The notes under the pieces: model-generated
Seen by the model: only the letters and a program-made list of their open reading frames with translations
What the model was told of the DNA's origin: nothing
Databases searched by the model: none
In this document: positions 26,465 to 35,096 of the stretch, one piece after another
How positions within the stretch are numbered: the stretch's first letter is position 1
Layout of the letters: the number at the start of each line of letters is the position of its first letter
Program-made: the position numbers and the translations under genes
Origin: Antarcticibacterium flavum
Lineage (GTDB): Bacteria; Bacteroidota; Bacteroidia; Flavobacteriales; Flavobacteriaceae
Assembly: GCF_006159205.1 (NCBI RefSeq)
Contig: NZ_CP040812.1
Coordinates: forward strand, 496,001 to 560,000
DNA: 64,000 nt
Direction of reading: 5' to 3'

Positions 26465-27154
26465 TTAAATTTCTTTAGGGGGTATAAAAATAGGAAAATA
26501 CACATTATCCTGAAACCTTTTCAATATTTCAGGGAAATTTTTAAAACTTTTACTTAACCAATCATATTTGAGAGTAGTTTTCTCATTTTCAGATAATTCC
26601 CATTGGACATCACTTTGTCGTAACCGCTGGGTAAGTTGCTGAAGGATAATAGCTGCAGAAACCGATATGTTTAAACTCTCTGTAAACCCCACCATTGGTA
26701 TTTGCAAAAATTCATCGGCTTCATTTATAACATCAGCTGAAAGTCCGTCCTGTTCTGTACCGAAAAAGAAGGCAGATGGTTTTTCTATATTGAAATTACC
26801 AGGGTTGCTAGCTTTTCCATGAGGGATCGTGGCAACTATCTGGTAACCCTTTTCCCGTAAATGGGCAATACATTCACGGCTCGAATGGTGCCGATTCAAA
26901 CTCACCCACTTCTGGGCCCCCATAGCTATTTCCCTGTCTATCTTCCTGCGGTTGCGCTCTTCGATGACATGGATATTCTGCACTCCAAAGACGTCGCAGC
27001 TTCTTATGACGGCACTGGTATTATGCAGCTGGTAAACATCCTCTGTAGCTACAGTAAAATGATTGGTTCTTAAATTTATAACCCTGTCAAATTTTTCTTT
27101 ACGTTCAGGCGTAATGAGGTTTTCCAGGAAGGAATTTAATTGGGCTGAGGCCAT
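26465..27154 (-). CDS. tRNA/rRNA 2'-O-methyltransferase, TrmH family
   Basis: 229-residue SPOUT methyltransferase. Motif 1 NTSAVIRSCDVFGVQNIHVIE, motif 2 FFFGTEQDGLS and motif 3 MVGFTESLNISVSAAIIL form the knotted SAM site; the N-terminal helices match TrmH, which methylates Gm18 of tRNA. Substrate assigned by family only. Terminator-like hairpin upstream belongs to rocD. Confidence 0.9.
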   Translation of the reverse strand: MASAQLNSFLENLITPERKEKFDRVINLRTNHFTVATEDVYQLHNTSAVIRSCDVFGVQNIHVIEERNRRKIDREIAMGAQKWVSLNRHHSSRECIAHLREKGYQIVATIPHGKASNPGNFNIEKPSAFFFGTEQDGLSADVINEADEFLQIPMVGFTESLNISVSAAIILQQLTQRLRQSDVQWELSENEKTTLKYDWLSKSFKNFPEILKRFQDNVYFPIFIPPKEI

Positions 27155-27167
27155 TTTTGATAAAAAA

Positions 27168-27196
27168 AAGGCTGCCCGAAAACAGGGACAGCCTTA
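27168..27196 (-). terminator. Terminator after rocD
   Basis: AAGGCTG-CCC pairs with GGGACAGCCTT with one bulge around an A-rich loop, with an A8 run on the upstream side (T-run on the minus strand). Confidence 0.75.
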
Positions 27197-27214
27197 TTAC
27201 TAATATGAATTCAA

Positions 27215-28459
27215 TTATTTCTCAAAATCCTTCAAGGTGGTTGTAATGATATTGACACAATCCAGCAATTCCTCTTCATTCATTACTAGAGGAGGTGCAA
27301 ATCTTATTATGTTACCATGTGTAGGTTTTGCAAGCAGGCCATTTTCCTTTAAAGCCATACAAATATCCCAGGCAGTAGAACTGTCTTCAGTATCATTGAT
27401 CACTATAGCATTTAAAAGTCCCTTTCCTCTTACAAGGTTCACAATAGAGGAGTTTCTTATGTAATCATTCATTTTTCTGCGGAAAAGATTCCCCAGCTTT
27501 TCAGCATTCTCTGCCAGGTTCTCATCCTTGATCACCTCCAGGGCGGCCATTGCAACTGCACATGCCACAGGATTTCCACCAAAGGTGGAGCCGTGCTGTC
27601 CAGGCTGTATAACGTCCATCACCTCATTGTTGGCCAGTACTGCAGATACGGGATATACCCCGCCTGAAATGGCTTTTCCAAGTATAAGGATATCGGGCTT
27701 AACATTTTCATGGTCCACTGCGAGTAATTTTCCGGTACGGGCAATACCTGTTTGTACTTCATCTGCAATGAAAAGGACATTATGTTGTTCACATAAGGCT
27801 TTTGCTCGTGACAAATAACCTTCAGAAGGGACATAAACCCCGGCTTCTCCCTGTATTGGCTCCAGCATCAATGCTGCTATATTCTTATTATTCTTAAGTG
27901 TTTCTTCCAATGCCTCTGTATCATCATAAGGTATCTTTAAAAACCCTGGCGTGTATGGCCCAAAGTTCTTACGGGCACCTTCATCATTGGAAAAAGATAT
28001 TATAGTAGTTGTTCTACCGTGAAAGTTATTCTCGCAAACTATGATCTGTGCTTCTGTTTCCTTAACACCTTTTTTCTCATAAGCCCATTTCCTGGCGATC
28101 TTGATAGCAGTCTCCACAGCTTCTGCCCCCGTATTCATTGGGAGTAGTTTATCAAATCCAAAATATTCTGTAGCATACTTCTCGTATGGCCCAAGCACAT
28201 CATTGTGAAAAGCCCTTGAGGTAAGGCCCAATTTTGAAGCCTGCTCATACATTGCATTTACGATCCTTGGATGGCAATGACCCTGGTTCACAGCTGAATA
28301 TGCCGAGAGGAAATCATAATATTTCTTCCCTTCTACATCCCAAACGTGGACACCTTCCCCTTTACTTAATACCACCGGCAGGGGATGATAGTTGTGAGCT
28401 CCGTGTTTGTCTTCCAGGTCAATAGCCTGTTGCGATGATGTGATTTGTTCTAATTGCAT
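27215..28459 (-). CDS. rocD: Ornithine--oxo-acid transaminase
   Basis: About 414 residues; PLP enzyme converting ornithine plus 2-oxoglutarate into glutamate semialdehyde and glutamate. I prefer the start at 28459 ([20 protein letters not shown]), which matches the family N-terminus; an in-frame start at 28513 adds 18 residues. Motifs: [32 protein letters not shown] with the PLP-ring Asp, and the PLP lysine in [15 protein letters not shown]. Complete. Confidence 0.92.
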   Translation of the reverse strand: MQLEQITSSQQAIDLEDKHGAHNYHPLPVVLSKGEGVHVWDVEGKKYYDFLSAYSAVNQGHCHPRIVNAMYEQASKLGLTSRAFHNDVLGPYEKYATEYFGFDKLLPMNTGAEAVETAIKIARKWAYEKKGVKETEAQIIVCENNFHGRTTTIISFSNDEGARKNFGPYTPGFLKIPYDDTEALEETLKNNKNIAALMLEPIQGEAGVYVPSEGYLSRAKALCEQHNVLFIADEVQTGIARTGKLLAVDHENVKPDILILGKAISGGVYPVSAVLANNEVMDVIQPGQHGSTFGGNPVACAVAMAALEVIKDENLAENAEKLGNLFRRKMNDYIRNSSIVNLVRGKGLLNAIVINDTEDSSTAWDICMALKENGLLAKPTHGNIIRFAPPLVMNEEELLDCVNIITTTLKDFEK

Positions 28460-28659
28460 TTCAAGTAATTTTAAATTTAATCTATCAATTCCTTCTTTAT
28501 TGTTTCCAGTCATTGAAAACCATTAGGAGAGAAATCATCCGGGAGTGCCACAAAATTACCTAATATTCCTGTAAATACCTTAGGCTAACTCATAAGATTC
28601 CCTGTGTATTAATTATTCCAGATATACTTATTATCTTTATAAAGAAACTCACCCCTTTA

Positions 28660-30087
28660 ATGTCTGATTCCAGGTATTATTCTCTAAAACAAATCGCCGG
28701 CTTCCCCATTCGCTATGCACGGGAAACTAAAACCGGGATGTTCCTGGTTTGTGTGATTGTAAGCACATTGCTTACCTTTCTTTTAAGAGATCCGGAATTT
28801 GCAAAAACCCAGCACCTGGTGCTCTTTCTCCTGTTCCTTTCAATAGGACTTTGGATTACAGAGGCAATTCCACCTTTTGCTGTTGGAATACTTATCATTG
28901 GCTTTCTCGTCTTTACAATGGGGAGGGAAGATACTATGGATGTAAAACAATATGTCCAAACATGGAGTGATGGGGTTATTTGGCTTTTCCTTGGTGGGTT
29001 CTTCCTGGCTTCAGGTATGAAAAAAACAGGATTGGATACCAGGTTGCTCCTTATCGCGGCACCCCGGTTTGGTTCTATGGCAAAATATATTGTCCTGGGG
29101 CTTATGATGGTTACTGCAGTACTTTCAATGGTAATGAGCAATACAGCAACTACCGCAATGATGATCGCCACAGTTGCTCCTCTTCTCAACCAGCCTTCAG
29201 GAAGGCAGCTGTCCAAAATTCTATATCTGGGTATTCCCGCCGCAGCAGCAATTGGAGGAATGGGAACTATTATAGGTTCTGCTCCCAATGCCATAGCTGT
29301 GGGTGCGCTGGAAGCTGTAGGCATACAGGTAAGTTTTATTGAATGGATGCTGGTAGGTATACCGGTAGCATTGCTGCTCACACTTTTATTCTGGCTTGTC
29401 CTTATAAAGAAATATGGAATAGGAAATGAAACTTTATCCCTTAATTTTTTAAAACGGACGGCACTTGAAGCCATTCCCACGGAAGAGATAATTCAGAAAA
29501 ATGTGGTCCTGGTAATTCTAACCCTCACAGTATTCCTTTGGCTCACCTCCCAATGGACCGGGATTCCGGTGGCGGTGGTATCCGGAGTTCCTATAGTGGG
29601 ACTAACAATGCTGGGGATCATAGATGCAGACGAGGTAAGAACCCTCCCCTGGGATACTTTGATGCTTGTGGCGGGAGGCTTGTCCCTTGGCCTGGCCATA
29701 CAAGAGCAGGGATTGATCGTATACTTCATTGACCAGATGAGTACTATAGAGATTAATTTTTATGTTTTGCTTGTACTCTTCAGCTTCATATCTGTAGTAC
29801 TCTCTAACTTTATGAGCAACACAGCCGCAACTACTATTCTCATTCCCATCGCAATTTCGTTTTCAGCAGCTTCGGGTGCCGTAAACCCGGTAGTCCTACC
29901 AATCGCAATAGGCCTTTGTGCCTCCTGCGCCCTCCTGCTTCCCGTCTCCACCCCACCCAACGCTATAGTCTACAGCACCGGAAGGGTTGAACAAAGCGAA
30001 TTTAGATTAGGAGGAGTATTTGTAGGACTTTTGGGGCCAGTACTAATTATTCTTTGGACATTGCTTGTTAGTTATATTTTCTTTTGA
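28660..30087 (+). CDS. SLC13/DASS family anion permease
   Basis: 475 residues, about eleven to twelve membrane segments. Two inverted repeats each carry the sodium-carboxylate signature SNTA-T: MSNTATTAMMIATVAP (about 165) and MSNTAATTILIPIAIS (about 385). Proteins of this family import dicarboxylates such as succinate or, in other branches, sulfate, with Na+. The exact substrate is not readable. Isolated gene, divergent from rocD; heptamer repeats and the group II intron follow. Confidence 0.9.
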   Translation: MSDSRYYSLKQIAGFPIRYARETKTGMFLVCVIVSTLLTFLLRDPEFAKTQHLVLFLLFLSIGLWITEAIPPFAVGILIIGFLVFTMGREDTMDVKQYVQTWSDGVIWLFLGGFFLASGMKKTGLDTRLLLIAAPRFGSMAKYIVLGLMMVTAVLSMVMSNTATTAMMIATVAPLLNQPSGRQLSKILYLGIPAAAAIGGMGTIIGSAPNAIAVGALEAVGIQVSFIEWMLVGIPVALLLTLLFWLVLIKKYGIGNETLSLNFLKRTALEAIPTEEIIQKNVVLVILTLTVFLWLTSQWTGIPVAVVSGVPIVGLTMLGIIDADEVRTLPWDTLMLVAGGLSLGLAIQEQGLIVYFIDQMSTIEINFYVLLVLFSFISVVLSNFMSNTAATTILIPIAISFSAASGAVNPVVLPIAIGLCASCALLLPVSTPPNAIVYSTGRVEQSEFRLGGVFVGLLGPVLIILWTLLVSYIFF

Positions 30088-30225
30088 AATAGGATCGCTG
30101 CGTAACAGTTGTCAGTTTTCGGTTAAAAAAGGTGGAAAGTGGAGAGTGGAAAGTTTGAGCGTAATTAAAAAAAGATCATCTCTTCGCAATATTTTTACCG
30201 GAAAGTACGCAAAGGTATACGCCGA
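30088..30225. repeat. Intergenic heptamer stretch and intron 3' exon
   Basis: At 30105-30160 TTGTCAG/TTTTCGG and GGAAAGT/GGAGAGT units repeat every 7 bp. After this comes an A-rich stretch and the sequence TACGCAAAGGTATACGCC, which is the exon flanking the 3' end of the group II intron. Confidence 0.75.
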
Positions 30226-30262
30226 GTAGGCAAAGGGGAGTTTCACCCCTAAGCCTCTCACA

Positions 30263-30296
30263 GAACCGTACGTGACAGTCTCCCGTCATACGGCTC
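30263..30296 (-). ncRNA. Group II intron domain V
   Basis: 34-nt hairpin that starts GAGCCGTATG and ends CACGTACGGTTC on the minus strand, the canonical size and pattern, with the AGC catalytic triad and a GAGA-type tetraloop region. It is the catalytic core of the intron ribozyme. Confidence 0.88.
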
Positions 30297-30313
30297 GTGT
30301 TATTCTTTATAAA

Positions 30314-31552
30314 TCAACAGTAACCAGTTTGCCAATGATAAAACAGGTTGGGTTTTAACTGTTTTATCTGTTTGAGCTTAATGATAGATTTTCCGGTGTT
30401 GATCTTGTATTTGTTTTTCATCCACTTGATCAGTCGTGAATCTACCTTTATTAGTGAGCGTCTTAGTTTATTTTTGCTGTATTTACTGTAATAGTTTATC
30501 CAACCTATAAGTTTCATATTGAGACTTTTGGCTATGTCCATTATATCCAACGTTGTGTTGTTCCATAACTTATTATCTCTAATAATCTCTCTAATCCGCT
30601 TTTGATTGGATTGACTGATTTCTGCTGTGAAGGCAGTATAAATTTGACCATCAAATTTTCCTATTCTCGCTCCTGGCTGATAGCTAAAGCCCAGAAATTC
30701 AAATTTGACCGTCTCGTGTTTTTCCTTCCGCTTGTAATCCTTACAGTAAGCGATGCGTGTTTTGGATTCGTTGACCTGTAGCTTTACTTCAGTCAGTCTT
30801 TGTTTGACTGCCTCAAGTACCATTTCCGCTTCTTCCTTGCTGTTGCAATGGATGACGATGTCATCTGCATACCTAACAAAGTTTACCTGAGGGTAGTGTT
30901 TGCTCAGCCACATATCAAGGGAGAAGTGTAGATACAGATTGGCAAGCAAAGGACTTATCACACCTCCCTGAGGTGTTCCTTTTCCTTCTTTTTGTTGCAG
31001 GGTGCCATCCTTCTTCTGGACAGGCATCTTTAACCATCTCTCTACATACAGTTTCACCCATTTTTCGTCCATAACGTGTTGGGTCGCTTTTAGCACCAAC
31101 TCGTGATCCATTTCATCAAAGAACTTACTGATGTCCATATCTATCACCCAGTCCTGCTTGAAGCAGTTCTGCCTGACCTGTTCAACGGCATCGTGTGCAC
31201 TCTTTAGTGGCCTGTAACCATACGAGTTGTCATGAAAGAGCCGGTCTATCCGCTTTTCCATATAATCCTTCAACACCTGTTGGGCTATTCTATCCTTAAG
31301 GGTTGGGATTCCTAATTTGCGCACCTTGCCGTCCTTTTTAGGTATCTCTACCTCTCGGACAGCCTGAGGGTGGTAACTGCCAGAGGCTAATCGGTTCCAG
31401 ATAACGTAGAGATTGCGCTCAGTTTGTTTATCAAACTCAACCCAGCTCTGGTTGTCTATCCCAACGGCTTTACCCCCTTTTTTCACCTTGCGGTAAGCTT
31501 TCACCACCTGTGAAAACTCAATTGGTACTGTTTTCTTTACGTGTACATTCAT
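30314..31552 (-). CDS. ltrA: Group II intron reverse transcriptase/maturase
   Basis: 412-residue intron-encoded protein. RT blocks: GIPTLKDRIAQQVL, YGYRPLKSAHDAV, catalytic Asp in WVIDMDISKFFDEMDH, GTPQGGVISPLLANLYL, and YADD at residues 228-231. The maturase (GIIM) domain covers about 325-390 (KLIGWINYYSKYSKNKLRR). No HNH endonuclease follows, so retrohoming would need an alternative primer, such as a replication fork strand. All catalytic residues are present. Encoded within intron domain IV. Confidence 0.93.
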   Translation of the reverse strand: MNVHVKKTVPIEFSQVVKAYRKVKKGGKAVGIDNQSWVEFDKQTERNLYVIWNRLASGSYHPQAVREVEIPKKDGKVRKLGIPTLKDRIAQQVLKDYMEKRIDRLFHDNSYGYRPLKSAHDAVEQVRQNCFKQDWVIDMDISKFFDEMDHELVLKATQHVMDEKWVKLYVERWLKMPVQKKDGTLQQKEGKGTPQGGVISPLLANLYLHFSLDMWLSKHYPQVNFVRYADDIVIHCNSKEEAEMVLEAVKQRLTEVKLQVNESKTRIAYCKDYKRKEKHETVKFEFLGFSYQPGARIGKFDGQIYTAFTAEISQSNQKRIREIIRDNKLWNNTTLDIMDIAKSLNMKLIGWINYYSKYSKNKLRRSLIKVDSRLIKWMKNKYKINTGKSIIKLKQIKQLKPNLFYHWQTGYC

Positions 31553-32082
31553 TTGTTAATCATCCCTTTTTATCGGTTGTAGTAGTGAACATTCAACTGA
31601 ATAACCCGAACCCTTCGCTCCTTCCTGCTTTCACAGGACATCATCACTACTATGGTTCGGTCCGACTTCCGTTTCCCTGCTCTTCACAGTTCCCTGAAAC
31701 GGAGATCCCGAGTTCCGTAATAAAGCCCGGATATAAGTCATGTCGCCTGTATAACGGTGGGCACACGGCCAGTAAATCAGGTTTCCGCCGTGCTTATCTC
31801 TGCATCCTCAGCATAATGCGATTTTGCCACACAACTATGCGATTTCGTTACTTCATCAGCGATTTATTTTCATTCATCTCTTATATCCATACCTGATGGA
31901 TTTGTTCCACCTTTTCCCTGAACGTTCACCACAGCGGCCTTACGGCTTTTGCAGCACAGGGTGGTTTGGCAACCCCGCCTGCACAGCGTTGCCGATACTT
32001 CGTTCTTATTGCTAAGAGTTGTATCATCTTTATTACAGCATGTTAAAGAACTTCAGCCGTCTTTAACTTCACGGCACAAGCA

Positions 32083-32268
32083 AAGAGCGCAAAGTTTTTT
32101 CTCTGCGTCCTTTGCGATCTTTCTTTGCGACCTTTGCGGTTAAACTCCGTGTATAATTTCGTAATTGATTTTTTACCACCAGGAACGCTAAGGTTTACGC
32201 AAAGAGCGCCAAGTTTTTTCTCTGCGTCCTTTGCGATCTTTCTTTGCGACCTTTGCGGTTAAACTCCG
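32083..32268. repeat. Direct repeat of about 65 bp (TTTGCG-rich), two copies
   Basis: The segment AAGTTTTTTCTCTGCGTCCT to the GGTTAAACTCCGTG end occurs at about 32083-32149 and again at about 32200-32268, nearly identical. The intron 5' end directly abuts the first copy, and the exon on the other side of the intron (CTTTGCGTAC region) belongs to the same repeat type. Sequences of this kind recur in Bacteroidota intergenic DNA from memory. Confidence 0.85.
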
Positions 32269-32477
32269 TGGTACTCCGTGCAAAACTCCCTAACTCCGTG
32301 GTTAAATTCAACTAGAATGGAGAAAATGAGAATCTTTCCTCTAAACAAACTCCAAACAACAAACACATAACGCTAAACAGCGAACAGAAAACGGTGAACA
32401 GAAAACAGTAAACAATTTCTCAAAAATTTGCCCTCCTTATTATTCCTATTCCCTCCTCAAAAGTTTATTTTTGCCCT
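32269..32477. other. Intergenic: A-rich heptamer stretch before rlmD
   Basis: From about 32355 to 32420 AACAGAA/AACGGTG/AACAGTA units repeat every 7 bp, the same family as 5612-5668 and 60826-60925. No gene or clear terminator. The rlmD promoter should lie in the last 60 bp but no exact consensus is visible. Confidence 0.6.
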
Positions 32478-33887
32478 ATGGGAAGAAAGAATAAGAATAA
32501 ACTCTTCGAGGAACTGGAGATCACAGGTGCAGGAGCAAAAGGAAAAGCCATTGCAAAAGCGCCAGATGGAAAGGTGATATTTATTACCAATGCAGTACCG
32601 GGAGATGTGGCAGATGTGCAGACCACCAAAAAGAAAAAATCCTTTTACGAAGGCACCGCGGTTAAGATCCATAAGTATTCAGAACGTCGGGCGGAGCCTG
32701 TTTGTCAGCATTTTGGAAACTGTGGCGGGTGTAAATGGCAATTTATGGGCTATGAGCACCAATTGTTCTTTAAACAGGAAGAGGTAATGAACAACTTGCG
32801 CAGAATTGGAAAGATCGACCTGCCAGAAGTTACCCCTATTCTTGGAAGTGAGGACATTTACTTCTACCGTAATAAAATGGAATTCTCATTTAGTGACAGC
32901 CGGTGGCTCACACTGGAGGAAATTAAAAGCAACAGGGAGTTTGAAGACAAGAATGCACTGGGATTCCATATACCCGGGATGTGGGATAAGATCCTGGATA
33001 TAAAGAAATGCCACCTGCAGGAAGATCCCAGCAATGCCATTAGGAATTTTGTAAAGGAATTTGCCATCGCAAATGACATTTCCTTTTTTAATACCAGGGA
33101 GCAACACGGACTTTTACGCACCCTTATGATACGTACCACTTCTACGAATGAGATCATGGTGGTGGTGCAATTTTTTGCTGAAGATGCTGTAAAAAGGACC
33201 ATGCTCCTGGACGCGATTGCTAAAGAATTCCCGGAGATCACCTCGCTGCAGTACGTGATCAATGGAAAGGGAAATGACACCATCTATGATCAGGATGTTA
33301 TTTGTTATGTGGGCAGGGATCATATCTTCGAGGAGATGGAAGGCCTTAAGTTTAAGATCAATGCAAAATCCTTTTATCAAACCAATTCAAAACAGGCTTA
33401 TGAGCTGTATAAAATTACCCGCGATTTTGCCCAATTGAGCGGGGAAGAATTGGTGTATGATCTATACACCGGCACAGGGACCATCGCACAGTTCGTGGCG
33501 CGTAATGCCCGCAAGGTGGTTGGAATAGAAGCCGTTCCCGTTGCGATTGAAGATGCTAAGGAAAATGCAAGGGAAAATAATATTGAAAACACAGAGTTCT
33601 TTGCTGGAGATATGCGTAAGGTGTTTACCAGAGAATTCATCGCACAACACGGCCATCCCGATGTTATCATTACAGATCCTCCAAGGGATGGGATGCACAA
33701 GGATGTAGTTGAGCAAATTATTGGTATCTTGCCTCAGCGAATTGTTTATGTAAGTTGTAACTCTGCCACCCAGGCTCGCGATCTTGCGTTGCTTGATGAA
33801 CATTACAAAGTTACCAAAGTACAACCCGTAGATATGTTTCCGCAAACATTTCACGTAGAAAATGTAGTATGCTTAGAAAGAAGATAA
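32478..33887 (+). CDS. rlmD: 23S rRNA uracil-1939 C5-methyltransferase RlmD
   Basis: 469-residue TrmA/RumA-type enzyme. N-terminal TRAM RNA-binding domain (about 10-65), then a 4Fe-4S site of cysteines in CQHFGNCGGCKW with a later Cys (KKCHLQEDP), and a SAM domain (DLYTGTGTIAQFVA, ITDPPRDGMH). Nucleophilic cysteine in IVYVSCNSATQARDL. RlmD or RlmCD specificity is not certain in Bacteroidota. Overlaps the next gene by 19 bp. Confidence 0.9.
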   Translation: MGRKNKNKLFEELEITGAGAKGKAIAKAPDGKVIFITNAVPGDVADVQTTKKKKSFYEGTAVKIHKYSERRAEPVCQHFGNCGGCKWQFMGYEHQLFFKQEEVMNNLRRIGKIDLPEVTPILGSEDIYFYRNKMEFSFSDSRWLTLEEIKSNREFEDKNALGFHIPGMWDKILDIKKCHLQEDPSNAIRNFVKEFAIANDISFFNTREQHGLLRTLMIRTTSTNEIMVVVQFFAEDAVKRTMLLDAIAKEFPEITSLQYVINGKGNDTIYDQDVICYVGRDHIFEEMEGLKFKINAKSFYQTNSKQAYELYKITRDFAQLSGEELVYDLYTGTGTIAQFVARNARKVVGIEAVPVAIEDAKENARENNIENTEFFAGDMRKVFTREFIAQHGHPDVIITDPPRDGMHKDVVEQIIGILPQRIVYVSCNSATQARDLALLDEHYKVTKVQPVDMFPQTFHVENVVCLERR

Positions 33888-34426
33888 GGATCGCAGGGAT
33901 ACCTGCGCTGTTGCTTTCCATCGTTATAATAAATCTGGGTTGCCAGCGGGATGATATTTGCCCTGCTTCAACGGTAACCACCCCTATGCTGAATATCGCC
34001 TTTTTTGATGCCGAGGAGACCGATGTTCCAAAACCTCCGGTAAATTTAAGGGTTAAGGCCGTAGATTATGACTCGGTGTATGTTAACAGGTATAATCAAT
34101 CCACTATAAGTATCCCGCTAAGGACAGATGTGGATATCACCCAATACGAGTTTACCATCAATGCTCCTGAATTGCCTGCTGAGGGAGAAGAAGAAATTCC
34201 GGGAGAAAATACCAATATGGATGTGCTCACTTTCACGTATAATGCCAACAGGATCTATGTGAACAGGGCCTGCAGTTATAAAGTTAATTATCTTGATTTC
34301 CAGGCAAGGCTGGAAATTGATGAAAATAATTGGATCAATTCGGTCTTACCAGAAGACGGGATAGAAGATATCGAAGTAGATATAATTGGAAATGAAGTAC
34401 AAACACATATTAATATTTACCACTAG
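33869..34426 (+). CDS. DUF6452 family lipoprotein
   Basis: 185 residues, lipobox INLGC after a hydrophobic segment, followed by QRDDICP. No catalytic motif; the rest looks beta-rich (PVNLRVKAVDYDSVYV). Name by recollection of a flavobacterial family found downstream of RlmD-like genes. Its start overlaps rlmD by 19 bp and its end overlaps DUF6048 by about 35-41 bp, so all three are translationally coupled. Confidence 0.8.
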   Translation: MLRKKIRIAGIPALLLSIVIINLGCQRDDICPASTVTTPMLNIAFFDAEETDVPKPPVNLRVKAVDYDSVYVNRYNQSTISIPLRTDVDITQYEFTINAPELPAEGEEEIPGENTNMDVLTFTYNANRIYVNRACSYKVNYLDFQARLEIDENNWINSVLPEDGIEDIEVDIIGNEVQTHINIYH

Positions 34427-35096
34427 CCTCCTTCTTTTATTCACTTCGCTTCTGCAGGCACAAACTGCACTGGATACGGTGAATTACCGGGAACGCTATG
34501 GCCTGAGGGTTGGGGTAGATCTAAGCAAGCCATTACGAACCCTTTTACAGGAGGATTACCGCGGCCTGGAGATCATGGGTGATTACAGGATCTATAAGGA
34601 TTACTACCTTGCAGCCGAACTTGGTAACGAGCAGCTGCCATTTGAGGCCGATAACCTGCGGGTTACCTCAAACGGTAGTTATATAAAGATTGGAGGCGAC
34701 TACAACGCCTATGATAACTGGGCCGGGATGGAGAATATAATTTTTGGTGGCCTGCGGTATGGTTTCGCAACTTTTTCCCAAACCCTGGAAGAATATGATA
34801 TTTATACCAGGAATAAGTATTTCCCCCCACAGACCATAGAGGGTCCCTTTGAGAATGCAGGTTTAACCGCCCACTGGGTGGAACTTGTCGTGGGGCTTAA
34901 AGTGGAGATCCTGCATAACCTTTACCTTGGTGGGAACGTACAGTTAAAAAGAATGATAACGCAAAACAGTCCTAATAACCTGGACAATCTAACCATACCG
35001 GGTTTTAACAGGACTTATGATGAAAGTTCCTTTGGAGTAGGATACAGCTATAACCTCTCTTATTTGATCCCTCTTTACAGAAGGGAAAGAAATTAA
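34392..35096 (+). CDS. DUF6048 family outer-membrane beta protein
   Basis: About 234 residues from the ATG at 34392 (MKYKHILIFTTSLLLLFTSL), giving a signal peptide ending LLQAQ; an ATG two codons earlier (34386) is also open. The mature part has alternating strands typical of small outer-membrane barrels: YGLRVGVDLS, YIKIGGDYN, FGVGYSYNLSYLIPL at the end. Likely works with the overlapping DUF6452 lipoprotein at the envelope (inference). Its stop overlaps the stop of the convergent THUMP methyltransferase by 4 bp. Confidence 0.82.
   Translation: MKYKHILIFTTSLLLLFTSLLQAQTALDTVNYRERYGLRVGVDLSKPLRTLLQEDYRGLEIMGDYRIYKDYYLAAELGNEQLPFEADNLRVTSNGSYIKIGGDYNAYDNWAGMENIIFGGLRYGFATFSQTLEEYDIYTRNKYFPPQTIEGPFENAGLTAHWVELVVGLKVEILHNLYLGGNVQLKRMITQNSPNNLDNLTIPGFNRTYDESSFGVGYSYNLSYLIPLYRRERN

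Larger units (their letters stand above)
30226..32077 (-). mobile_element. Group II intron with maturase, en-minus type
   Basis: About 1.85 kb on the minus strand. The 5' end reads GTGCCGTGAAG at 32077, followed at once by a hairpin (GTTAAAG/CTTTAAC). The 3' end is AC at 30226, after domain VI (AGGC/GCCT and GGGG/CCCC stems with an unpaired A). Domain V is complete at 30263-30296. The ORF lies in domain IV. The RT lacks a C-terminal HNH endonuclease. Flanking exons belong to a CTTTGCG-rich repeat, not to a gene. Appears full length and possibly mobile. The 5' boundary is inferred from the GTGC-like start, so it is uncertain by a few bases. Confidence 0.85.

Noticed and set aside
28660..32077. 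Genomic island around the intron
   Set aside because: Only the intron itself is mobile; flanking genes (SLC13, rlmD) are ordinary and there is no integrase or attachment repeat.
31510..32143. Plus-strand frames over the intron 5' part
   Set aside because: They lie in structured intron RNA (domains I-III) on the opposite strand.
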